Both the position numbers and the translations under genes were made by a program. A stretch of DNA of 64,000 nucleotides, taken from contig CAVYWS010000002.1 of assembly GCA_963772265.1 (NCBI GenBank), positions 248,001 to 312,000 on the forward strand, written 5' to 3'. Shown piece after piece: positions 51,897-59,922 of this stretch (position 1 is the stretch's first letter; every line of letters begins with the position of its first letter). Under the pieces are notes generated by a model. It was given only the letters and a program-made list of their open reading frames with translations, searched no databases and was not told where the DNA came from. Origin of the DNA: Mayfieldus sp963772265 (GTDB lineage: Bacteria > Actinomycetota > Thermoleophilia > Solirubrobacterales > 70-9).

Positions 51897-52540
51897 GCCG
51901 CCCGCTCCTGCAGCTCCGCGAAGAAACCCGGCACCGCCCGCTCGATCGCGTCGCCGCCCGAGATCCCCTCCCAGTTGGCCTTCACCATCCCGACCAGCCG
52001 GTAGCACTCGTCGATCGGCGCGATTGCGTACCGGTACGGCTCCGCGGTCCTGTCGACGATCAGCGCCTCGGCGTCGGGCTCGAGGCTGGCGAGGATCGGA
52101 TTGGCGGCGCTGAGCTCCTCCCAGGCCGCAAGATCGAGCTCGGACTCGGTGGCTCCGGCGGGGCTCGGGTAGAGGCTGACGATGCCCCCGACCGAACTGG
52201 AGTGCATGAAGAAGGCCAGCCCGATCGGGATCTGCATCCGCGCCCAGAGGTCGTCCTCGAGCCGGAAGCTCCCCAGCCAGAGCACCCGGCTGCCCACCCG
52301 CCTGTAGGGGCCGCTGCCGGCCTTCATCGCGATGCAGGGCTCGCACGCGCAGAGGATCCGCCGCTCCTCGATGTGCAGCATGTGGCGGTGATCGGCGGAG
52401 AGACCTGACCCACAGATGTCACATTGCTCCTCGGCGGCCGCCGCGGTACCTGGCGCCGCCGGCGAGCTCTGGCCCCGCGCCATGCGACGCAGGCCGGCGA
52501 TCAGGGCGGCGCGATCCTCGCCGCCACCGTTTGAGCTCAC
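51893..52540 (-). CDS. DUF5947 family protein of the hydrogenase operon
   Basis: 215 residues from the GTG at 52540. A zinc-like site opens the conserved part: EQCDICGSGLSADHRHMLHI, then ERRILCACEPCIAMKAGSG, with six cysteines and three to four histidines, then WLGSFRLEDDLWARMQIPIG, FFMHSSSVGGIVSLYPSPAG and MVKANWEGISGGDAIERAVP. Overlaps neighbours by 4 bases on both sides. The Cys pattern could hold a Zn or Fe-S cluster. Role in hydrogenase maturation or electron transfer is inferred from position only. Confidence 0.87.
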   Translation of the reverse strand: MSSNGGGEDRAALIAGLRRMARGQSSPAAPGTAAAAEEQCDICGSGLSADHRHMLHIEERRILCACEPCIAMKAGSGPYRRVGSRVLWLGSFRLEDDLWARMQIPIGLAFFMHSSSVGGIVSLYPSPAGATESELDLAAWEELSAANPILASLEPDAEALIVDRTAEPYRYAIAPIDECYRLVGMVKANWEGISGGDAIERAVPGFFAELQERAA

Positions 52541-53480
52541 GCGCCTACCGCCACCGTGACCACCCCGCCCTGGTCCAGAAGCGGCACCGGCTCCAGAAGC
52601 AGCTGCTCGGAATCCATCGAGCGGCCGGCGCGCGGCAAGTAGTAGCGGCGTTCGCATGATGGGCAGGCCAGAACCCCGCCCTTCAGGGTCCCGATCGAGA
52701 GCTCGGACTCGCAGGAGGCGCAGGAATCCCTGAAGGCAAGCAGCGAGCCGCCGACATTGGCGACGATGATCGGCATCCCGTCCGCGTCGGCGACCGAGAC
52801 CTCGCCGTCCGCCGGCCGCCGCAGCCCCTCGGGCTGCAGCCAGCGGGGCCGGGAACGCGGCTCGGCCGGCGCCGATGCCCCGTTGGGGCCCCGTTGGCCC
52901 CGACGTTGATCACCGGCAGCGGCGTGCCCGAGCTCTCCGGCAGCTCGCTCTCGGTCATGCCCTCGACCTCGAGGCCGTCGAGATCGGGGGCCATCTCCTC
53001 CAGCGCCTGCTTGATCGCCAGCTCCAGGGTCGACGCCGAGGCCGGACAGCCGTCGCAGCTTCCCCGCAGGCGGATCCGCGCGACGCCGTCCTCGACTTCG
53101 AGCAGCTCGACGTCGCCGCCGTGGGACTCCATGTAGGGGCGCACGCCGTCGAGCGCATCGCGCACCCGGTCCTCGAGTCCGACCGGATAGAGGTCGTGAA
53201 TCAGGAGCAGGCTGGACACGATCCCGTCCTCGAGCAGCTCCTTCTTTATCTCGATTCCGGGCTCGCCCGCCTCGTCCAGCGCGCGGCCGATCCGGCCAAG
53301 GCCCTCGCCATGCAGCTCGAGCACCGCCGCCAGCAGCTCTTCGGCGGCGCGGCGCGCCCTCGGGTCATCGATCCGCTCCACCTCCTCGGTCAGCCGCTGC
53401 ACCCGCGCGGTCAGCTCATCGGCCTCGCCCGGTGCACCCTCGGGCGCATCAGGTTGCTCGCTTGCGGTGGTCGCTTCCAT
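52537..53480 (-). CDS. hhyE: NifU-like/Rieske-like iron-sulfur protein of the hydrogenase (HhyE-like), frame broken near 52887
   Basis: 314 residues once one missing C is restored in the GGGGCCCC run (length then divisible by three). N-terminal helices, then a NifU C-terminal domain (SHGGDVELLEVEDGVARIRL, GSCDGCPASASTLELAIKQA; CxxC binds Fe-S), a linker and a Rieske-like domain: DADGMPIIVANVGGSLLAF with SCASCESELSIGTLKGGVL and ACPSCERRYYL. Classical Rieske His ligands are Cys here (two CxxC). In Mycobacterium smegmatis an iron-sulfur protein called HhyE is required for the Hhy hydrogenase, as I recall; this is the likely counterpart, relaying electrons from HhySL. Confidence 0.8.
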
Positions 53481-53486
53481 CTCGGC

Positions 53487-55265
53487 CTAGGCCATGCCGG
53501 TCGGGGTGTGCGTCACCTTGCGCACGCGCCCCTTTCCGTCATACATGTGCACGCCGCAGGGCAGGCACGGGTCGAAGCTCCGCACCGCCCGCATGATGTC
53601 GACGCCCTTGAAATTCTCCGGGCCGTTCTCCTCGAAGATCGGCGTGTTCTGCACCGCATCCTCGTAGGGGCCCGGGGTTCCGTAGGTGTCGCGCGGGTTG
53701 CCGTTCCACGGCGTCGGCGGATAGGGCTGGTAGTTGGCCACCTTGCCTCCCCGGATCACCATGTGGTGCGAGAGAACGCCGCGGGCTGCTTCGTGGAACC
53801 CGCACGAGACTGCGTCCTGCGGGACCTTGAAGTCGGACCAGCTCTTGGTCCGCCCCGCCCGCACCTCGCCGAGCGCGCGCTCGAGGCAGTGCAGGCCGAC
53901 CAGCGCCGAGTATGCCTCGTGATAGGCGCGGGCACGGTCGCGCTCGATCGCATTCGACTTCTCCGGGATCTTCCACTCGAGCTCCATCTCGGGCTTCGAC
54001 GCGGTCCGCGGCAGCACCATCTGCAGCGACTCGCCGGTGGCCTTCGCGTAACCGAAGTCGACCAACCCGGCCTTCGCCGTGACCCACTGGCGGGCGAACG
54101 GCCCGCCGCCGGTGTCGGAGGCGATGTATGTGTCGGTTCGCTCGTCGTAGATCCGCGGCGAGGCGACCCAGCTGTACTTATCGGCCCAGTCGCGCTTCTG
54201 CGGCTTCGGCAGGGTCGTCTTGTTCCAGGGATGCCGCTTGTCGACCGGATTGCCGAGCGGGTCCTCGGTGACGTAGGTCTCCTCCCCCTGCCAGTCGTCG
54301 AAGTACGACGACCCGAGCAGGATGCGGATCATCAGGTTGATGTCGACGAGGTTGGTCGAGACCAGCTCGCCGTCGATCACCACACCGGGCGTGATGTAGC
54401 GCTTCTCGCCCCACTCGCCCATGTTCTTGTAGGTGTAGTCGACGTAGTCGGGATCGTCGAAACTGCCCCAGCAGACGAGGTCGGTGCGGCGGTAGCCGAC
54501 CTGGTCGTACCCCGGCAACTCCTGCAGGAAGAAGTCATAGAGGTCGTCGTGCATCGGCACCGAGCGCTTGACGTAGTCGATGTAGCGCATCAGCCGCACG
54601 TAGTAGTCGGTGCAGGTCTGGTGGGTGATGTCGGCGCTGACCCCGCCCGGCATGATCGTCGAGGGGTGGGTGTGGCGACCACCGAACAGGCAGTACATCT
54701 CGCGCGTGTAGCGCGCCACCTGAAGCGTCTCCAGGTAGAAGTCGCCGGTGAAGGGGTTGAGCGATCGCATGATGTCGGCGATCGTCCGGTAGCCGTGGAC
54801 GTCGGAATGCGGCGCCTGCGCGCTCTCGGCCTTCTGCAGCAATGACGGATTGGTCTCCTTGACCATCTGCTCGCAGAAGTCCACGTTCGCCATGCAGTCA
54901 TTGAAGATCGCGTGGTCGAACATGTAGTCAGCGGTCTCGGCCAGGTTGTAGGCGAGGTCGCCGAGCGGCGGTGGCTTGACCCCGTAGGCCATGTTCTGGT
55001 TCAGCACCGAGCAGGTGCAGTGGTTGTCGCCGCAGATGCCGCAGATGCGGCTGGTGATGAAGTGGGTGTCACGCGGGTCGATCCCCTTCATGAAGATGTC
55101 GAAGCCGCGGAACACCATCGAGGTCGAGTAGCACTTCTCCACCCTCTGGTTGGTGAAGTCGATCTCGGTGTGGATCCCGAGGCTGCCGACGATGCGGGTG
55201 ATCGGGTCCCACGACATCTCCTTGACCCCGACCCTCTGTTCTCTCGGGCTCTCTACGGTTGCCAT
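53487..55265 (-). CDS. hhyL: Group 1h [NiFe] hydrogenase large subunit
   Basis: 592 residues, intact. Holds the NiFe(CN)2CO site that splits H2. L1 motif SRICGICGDNHCTC (C75, C78, H82) and L2 motif SFDPCLPCGVHMY (C567, C570, H573) bind the metals. The L2 form DPCLPCGVH and L1 TSRICGICGDNH fit the actinobacterial (group 1h, formerly group 5) high-affinity class. After H573 a 19-residue tail (MYDGKGRVRKVTHTPTGMA) is the peptide removed by the protease encoded in the operon. No Tat signal is needed here; both subunits appear cytoplasmic. Enzymes of this class scavenge atmospheric H2. Confidence 0.97.
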   Translation of the reverse strand: MATVESPREQRVGVKEMSWDPITRIVGSLGIHTEIDFTNQRVEKCYSTSMVFRGFDIFMKGIDPRDTHFITSRICGICGDNHCTCSVLNQNMAYGVKPPPLGDLAYNLAETADYMFDHAIFNDCMANVDFCEQMVKETNPSLLQKAESAQAPHSDVHGYRTIADIMRSLNPFTGDFYLETLQVARYTREMYCLFGGRHTHPSTIMPGGVSADITHQTCTDYYVRLMRYIDYVKRSVPMHDDLYDFFLQELPGYDQVGYRRTDLVCWGSFDDPDYVDYTYKNMGEWGEKRYITPGVVIDGELVSTNLVDINLMIRILLGSSYFDDWQGEETYVTEDPLGNPVDKRHPWNKTTLPKPQKRDWADKYSWVASPRIYDERTDTYIASDTGGGPFARQWVTAKAGLVDFGYAKATGESLQMVLPRTASKPEMELEWKIPEKSNAIERDRARAYHEAYSALVGLHCLERALGEVRAGRTKSWSDFKVPQDAVSCGFHEAARGVLSHHMVIRGGKVANYQPYPPTPWNGNPRDTYGTPGPYEDAVQNTPIFEENGPENFKGVDIMRAVRSFDPCLPCGVHMYDGKGRVRKVTHTPTGMA

Positions 55266-55339
55266 CTAGAAACTCTCCTCTCGCTGCCTCGAAAGGCGAC
55301 CCTTTCGATTGATTGCGGGATCGGGGATGGGGATCGCCA

Positions 55340-56401
55340 TCACCACCTCTTCGCGTAACCGGTCGTCAGCGCAGGCCCCCGCTTGCGCCACTCCGGCTCG
55401 ACGTCGTACTTCCTTCGCATGTTCCGCCGGCGCATGTTGCGCACGATCGGGCCCCAGGTGAACCTGGCAATCCCGGAGCCCGCCTTCCCCCACGGATCCT
55501 CGTCCATGAACGGCATGTACTTGTCGGGAAAGCCGGGCATCGTGCAGGCCATGCAGATGCCGCCGACGTTGGGGCAGCCGCCGACGCCGCTCTGCCAGCC
55601 GCGGACCGGGACGTTGCACTTCACCACCGGCCCCTTGCAGCCCAGCTTCACCAGGCAGCGGTGGTCGGAGCCGTACTCGGTCGCGTAGTCGCCCTCCTCC
55701 GCGAAACCGGCGCGGTTGCAGCCCTCCCGCACGGTGCGGCCGAACAGCCACTTCGGCCGCAGGGCGTCGTCGAGCTCCGGCGCCGGCGCCCGGCCGGCGA
55801 GGTGCAGCGCCAGGTAAAGAAGCGTCTCCGTTGTGTTGTCGGGCTGGGCCGGACAGCCCGGGACGCAGACGACGGGGAGGCCGGCGGTCGACTTCCAGTC
55901 CCAGCCGAGGTAGTCGGGCAGGCCCATCGCCCCGGTCGGGTTGTTCTTCATCGCCGGGATGCCGCCGTAGGTCGCGCAGGTCCCGAGGGCCACCACCGCG
56001 GCGGCCTTGGGGGCGAGGCGGTCGATCCACTCGTTCGTGGTTATCGGCTGGCCGGTCTCGGGATCGTCCCCCATCCCCGCCCAGTAACCGTCGCCGTTTA
56101 TCTCCTCGTTGGGCACCGAGCCCTCGAGCACGAGCACGAAGGGATCGAGCTTTCCGGCCTCGGCGTCGTACCAGGCCTGCATGAACTCCGCCCCGACTTC
56201 GTAGGCGAGCACCGGGTTGTGGACCACGACCTTCGGCATTCCGGGAATCGCCTGGGTGACGATGTCCTCGAGGCTGGGGTCGACGGCGGACGTCATCGCC
56301 ACCGAATCCCCGTCGCAACTGAGCCCGGTCGTCATCCAGATCACGTGTGCAGTGATCCCCTCGGTCTTGGCCTGATCGGGTACGAACTCGGTTGCTGCCA
56401 T
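55340..56401 (-). CDS. hhyS: Group 1h [NiFe] hydrogenase small subunit
   Basis: 353 residues, no Tat leader. Three Fe-S clusters by homology. Proximal: C29, D32, C142 (GTCATYGG), C183 (VPGCPAQPDN); D32 in LSCDGDS replaces the usual Cys, the 3Cys-1Asp ligation known from the Ralstonia actinobacterial-type enzyme. Distal: C228, C249, C255, but the expected His (H-x-x-C228) is Arg225 here. Medial: C262, C283, C286 plus C276 at the site that is Pro in [3Fe-4S] enzymes, suggesting a [4Fe-4S] cluster. hhyL starts 74 bases downstream. Confidence 0.96.
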   Translation of the reverse strand: MAATEFVPDQAKTEGITAHVIWMTTGLSCDGDSVAMTSAVDPSLEDIVTQAIPGMPKVVVHNPVLAYEVGAEFMQAWYDAEAGKLDPFVLVLEGSVPNEEINGDGYWAGMGDDPETGQPITTNEWIDRLAPKAAAVVALGTCATYGGIPAMKNNPTGAMGLPDYLGWDWKSTAGLPVVCVPGCPAQPDNTTETLLYLALHLAGRAPAPELDDALRPKWLFGRTVREGCNRAGFAEEGDYATEYGSDHRCLVKLGCKGPVVKCNVPVRGWQSGVGGCPNVGGICMACTMPGFPDKYMPFMDEDPWGKAGSGIARFTWGPIVRNMRRRNMRRKYDVEPEWRKRGPALTTGYAKRW

Positions 56402-56419
56402 CTCAGTTCCTCCGTTCGC

Positions 56420-57497
56420 TCAACAGATCCGTGGCAATGGATCGCCGGCCAGCAGGTCCATCACCCTTCGGCCACCAAAGGCCGTCTCGACCAGGACCAT
56501 GCCCGGCGGTTCGGTCTTCACCTCTCCGATCTCCGCCGCTCCCTCGCTGCCGGAGACCGAGCGCAGCGCGTCGAGCGCCGCTTCCGCTGCTTCTGGCGCG
56601 ACGAAGGCGACCAGCCGGCCTTCGTTGGCCACGTACATCGGGTCTATTCCAAGCATCTCGGCGGCCCCGGTAACCGCCGGGTCGACGGGGACGTCCGCTT
56701 CGCGGCAGACGATCGCCACCTGCGAGGCGCGGGCCAGCTCGTTGAGCACGGTGGCGACGCCGCCGCGAGTCGCGTCGCGCATGCAGCGGAGCCCGGGCCC
56801 GGCGGCGTCGAGCAGCACGTCGACGGCGGGCCACAGCGAGTGGGTGTCGGATACGACGTCGGCATCGAGCTCGAACTCATCCCGCGCCAGCATGATCGCG
56901 GTGCCATGCTCGCCGATCGGCCCCGAGACGAGGATGCGATCGCCTGGGCGCAGGGCGCGGGTCGAGAGGCTGGCCCGGTCGATCGACCTGCCCGATCCCG
57001 GCGGTACAGATGTACATCGAGTCTGCGGCGCCGCGCTCGACGACCTTGGTGTCGCCGGTGACCACCTGAACCCCTGCCGACTCGGCCGCCGCGGCGATCG
57101 CCTCCACCTCGGCCTGCAGCTCTTCGGCGGCAAGCCCCTCCTCGAGCACCAGCGAGAGGCTGAGCACCAGCGGACGGGCGCCGGCGACCGCAAGGTCGTT
57201 GACGGTGCCGTTGACAGCCAGCTCGCCGATCGAGCCGCCTGGAAAGCGAATCGGCTTGACCACGAAGCTGTCGGTTGTGAAGGCAAGCTCGAGGCCGTCG
57301 ACGCTGAAGGTCCCTGCATCGCCGAGCTCCTCGAGCGGCTCGGATGCGAAGGCGGGCAGCAGCATTCCCTCGATCAGCGTCTGCGTCGCCTTGCCCCCTG
57401 CCCCGTGCGCCATCGTCACGTGGGAGTCCTTGAAGCGAGGGCGCTTGGCGCGCGTCGTCTCGATGATCTCGAGGATCCGCTGCTCGCGATCCGACAC
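56420..57497 (-). CDS. hypE: HypE (AIR synthase-related maturation enzyme), frame broken near 57000
   Basis: 358 residues after removing one G (ATCGGGCAGG to ATCGGCAGG), which joins MYICTAGIG to RSIDRASLSTRALRPGDRIL. Start: GTG at 57497, family opening VTMAHGAGGKATQTLIEGML, then TDSFVVKPIRFPGGSIGELA and VNDLAVAGARPLVLSLSLVL. The C-terminal Cys in DPLPRIC is the site where HypF places the carbamoyl group that becomes thiocyanate. Builds CN ligands with HypF. hypD ends 34 bases upstream. Confidence 0.93.
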
Positions 57498-57531
57498 CTT
57501 GCCGCTCGAGGTCGCCTCGGCGCGCCCACCG

Positions 57532-58678
57532 TCACACCACCTCCCGCTCGCGGGCGAAGCGGCCATAGTTGTAGTAGGCGGCGCAGGCGCCCTCCGGGGA
57601 GACCATGCAGGTGCCGATCGCGTGCTCGGGGGTGCATGCCGTGCCGAAGACCTTGCATTCCCAGGGCTTGATCACGCCCTTGAGAACTTCGCCGCACTGG
57701 CAGGCCTTGGGATCGGCGATCCGCACGCCCGGCACCTCGTAGCGAATCTCGGCGTCGAGGTCGGCATATGCGTCGCTGAGCTTCAGCGCGCTCTGCGAAA
57801 TGAACCCGAGGCCCCGCCACTCGAAGTGGGGCCGCAGCTCGAAGACCTCCGACATCACTTTCAGCGCCGCCGTGTTTCCCTCGTAGGGAACGACCCGGGT
57901 GTACTGGTTCTCGACCTCGCAGCGACCGTCGTCGAGCTGGCGCAGGATCATCTGCACCGACTGCAGGATGTCGAGCGGCTCGAAGCCGGAGATCACGACC
58001 GGCTTGCCGTAGTCGGCAGGGATGAACTCGAACGGCCTCGCCCCGACCACGGTCGAGACGTGGCCAGGCCCGACGAAGCCGTCAAGGCGCAGGTCTGGGG
58101 AGTCGAGCAGCGCCCGCAGCGGCGGCACGATCGTGACGTGGTTGCACATGCAGAAGAAGTTCGCGAACCCCCTCCGCCTTCGCCCGCTTCATCGTCAGCG
58201 CCGTCGAGGGCGCTGTCGTCTCGAAGCCAATCGCGTAGAAGACGACGTTGCGGTCGGGGTTTGCCTTCGCGATCCGCAGCGCGTCGAGCGGCGAGTAGAC
58301 CATGCGGATGTCGGCGCCATCGGCCTTCGCGTCGAGCAGCGACTGCTCGGAGCCGGGCACCCGCATCATGTCGCCGAAGCAGGTGAAGATCACATCGTCA
58401 TTGCGGGCGATCGCGATCCCATCGTCGACCCGCCCCATCGGGATCACGCAGACCGGGCAGCCGGGACCGTGGACGAGCTCGACGTTGTCGGGGAGCAGGT
58501 CGTCGACGCCGTACTTGTAGATCGAGTGGGTGTGGCCTCCGCAGACCTCCATCACCTTGTAGTGACGACCGGCCTCGACCGTGGAGAGGATCTGCGCCGA
58601 CAGGGCCCGGCCAAGTTCGGCGTCGCGGAACTCGTCGACGAAGCGCATGCCGCCGTTGCTGCCGTTGGCGCCGCTCAC
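57532..58678 (-). CDS. hypD: HypD iron-sulfur scaffold for Fe(CN)2CO, frame broken near 58164
   Basis: 381 residues after removing one G (GTTCGCGAAC to GTTCGCAAC), joining KRAKAEGVR to NFFCMCNHVTIVPP. Family signatures: VMEVCGGHTHSIYKYGVDDL, GPGCPVCVIPMGRVDDGIAI, IGFETTAPSTALT, YGKPVVISGFEPLDILQSVQ and the [4Fe-4S] cysteines near ACQCGEVLKGVIKPWECKVF with ACTPEHAIGTCMVSPEG. With HypC it assembles the Fe(CN)2CO unit. GTG at 58678 overlaps the stop of the second hypC-like gene (GTGA). Confidence 0.93.
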
Positions 58679-58921
58679 GCCGGCGCTCCGTCGGGCTGCT
58701 GCTCGATCCGGGCAATCGCGGTGCCGGCGTGGACCAGAAGCGTCTGCCCCTCGCGAACGCCCTCGACCAGCGCGGTCTCGACGCTGCTGCGGCCACCGCA
58801 GGACCGCGCAGAGTGCCAGCCCGCGCCCGTGGTCAACGGCGAGCACGCGCATCTCTATCGCCTCGTCCCCGCAGGTGATGCAACCAATGGTGTGGTCGCA
58901 ATGCGGGGCGAGGTCGGTCAT
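58675..58921 (-). CDS. Second HypC/HupF-like chaperone, frame broken near 58797
   Basis: 81 residues after removing one C (GTCCTGC to GTCTGC). N-terminal HCDHTIGCITCGDEAIEMRV, then GRGLALCAVCGGRSSVETAL and EGVREGQTLLVHAGTAIARI, the HypC fold with C-G in place of the usual M-C-L-A-I start; four cysteines at C-x2-H-x4-C-x2-C and beyond suggest a metal site. Stop overlaps hypD start. To my recollection such extended HypC-like genes recur in actinobacterial hydrogenase operons. Confidence 0.8.
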
Positions 58922-58954
58922 CTGCCTAGCTGCCCTGCGGCTGTGACTGCCACG

Positions 58955-59235
58955 TCATTCGATCACGCTCGCCTTCAGCTCCTCGAGCTCCTGCTCGTAC
59001 TCGGCGCCCATCCCCTCCAGCAGCTTGCGGGTCGCCAGCGCCTCCTCCTCGTCGACCTTGGAGATCGCGAAGCCGACGTGAATCAGAACCCAGTCGCCGG
59101 GCCGGGCGGAGTTCGCCGTCCTCGTCGAGCAGACCCGATGTTGACGTTGCGACGGACGCCGGCGACGTCGACCTTGGCCAGCCGATTCGCCTCGTCAACC
59201 ATCTCCACCACTTTGCCTGGGATCGCCAGGCACAT
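58955..59235 (-). CDS. hypC: HypC chaperone, frame broken near 59115 and 59130
   Basis: 92 residues after removing two extra bases (GGGTCTG to GGGCTG; CTCCGCC to CTCGCC). Starts MCLAIPGKVVEMVDEANRLA, with Cys2 that binds HypD and iron, and continues GVRRNVNIGLLDEDGELARP, then GDWVLIHVGFAISKVDEEEA, matching HypC/HybG/HupF throughout. Ribosome site GGAGG just before the ATG. First gene of the hydrogenase operon, 88 bases from the predicted start of transcription. Confidence 0.9.
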
Positions 59236-59329
59236 AAATACCTCCGTTGGGATCTGACGGCGCTCTTGCTGTTCCGTGCCCCCTGGGTTGGACCGAGCAG
59301 CGCAAACTGCAATCAGCTCCGTACTAACC

Positions 59330-59358
59330 GGTATATCCCGCCGTCGGCAAGGTGTCAA
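59330..59358 (-). promoter_or_regulatory. Near-consensus sigma-70 promoter of the hydrogenase operon
   Basis: On the minus strand TTGACA (59358-59353), a 17-base spacer and TATACC (59335-59330). The -35 is perfect and the -10 matches TATAAT at four of six positions. Transcription would start near 59323, leaving an 88-base leader before hypC. Upstream, TCCGAG (59397-59402) and CTCGGA (59419-59424) form an inverted repeat about 40 bases beyond the -35. Confidence 0.75.
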
Positions 59359-59396
59359 GTGGCCGGGGCGGACATCGCTCTTTGGGGCATTTGTCC

Positions 59397-59424
59397 TCCG
59401 AGATATCTGTCCCGATTACTCGGA
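59397..59424. promoter_or_regulatory. Inverted repeat upstream of the hydrogenase promoter
   Basis: TCCGAG - 16 bases - CTCGGA, centred about 53 bases before the -35 box. Spacing of half-sites, about 22 bases centre to centre, is close to two helical turns, so one protein dimer could bind one face. Regulator unknown. Confidence 0.4.
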
Positions 59425-59462
59425 AATAGGGAGCCTGCAAACACCGGGTTTTGCTCTTCTCG

Positions 59463-59828
59463 CTAGAGCAGCCCGCCTGGGGGCGGCACGATCCAGAGCC
59501 GCCGCGCGAATGCGACCACCTGCTCCGAAGCGAGCTCGCCGACCCGCTCGCCGCCGGATTCCTCGATCGCCTCGGCGAGCTCCAGCCAGGCCTGGGCGAC
59601 CCCTGCGACCCTCGACAGCGGGCCCCAGCTGCCGGCCGAACGGAGCTGCTCGGCGAGGAGGCGCGACTCGGCCGGGCCGAGCTCCCGAAACGGCCGGTAC
59701 TCGCCGTCACAGAAGACGGGTGTCGACAGCGCCCGCTCGGCGCTGCCAGGCCCCGGTCCGGTCTCGTCCGCCATCGACTCAGTCTGGCGTGCCGCCGGTC
59801 CCGGCGCCGCCAGGTTCGTCTCCCACAT
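59463..59828 (-). CDS. Small protein upstream of the hydrogenase promoter, unknown
   Basis: 121 residues from ATG 59828; an internal ATG at 59774 (MADETGPGPGSAERA) could be the true start. The conserved-looking part is ALSTPVFCDGEYRPFRELGP, ESRLLAEQLRSAGSWGPLSR and GELASEQVVAFARRLWIVPP. No membrane segment. It reads in the same direction as the hydrogenase operon, stops 105 bases before its -35, and could be a cluster member with its own promoter. No family recognised. Confidence 0.65.
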   Translation of the reverse strand: MWETNLAAPGPAARQTESMADETGPGPGSAERALSTPVFCDGEYRPFRELGPAESRLLAEQLRSAGSWGPLSRVAGVAQAWLELAEAIEESGGERVGELASEQVVAFARRLWIVPPPGGLL

Positions 59829-59922
59829 TGCCTTCCCTCAGCCCGGACTGATAGACAAGGACTGCAAAACTGCAGTGTGCGTTCGTTCCCGGCAGTACTA
59901 GGCACTTCTGAGGAGGGATCTC

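Noticed and set aside
56420..59235. Programmed ribosomal frameshifting in hypC, hypD and hypE
   Set aside because: The shift sites share no slippery heptamer or common motif, and the same one-base excess occurs in unrelated genes across the window; sequence error explains them more simply.
59281..59310. Fifth copy of the dispersed repeat in the hypC leader (CTGCTCGGTCC)
   Set aside because: Only about ten bases match, which chance can explain in this composition.
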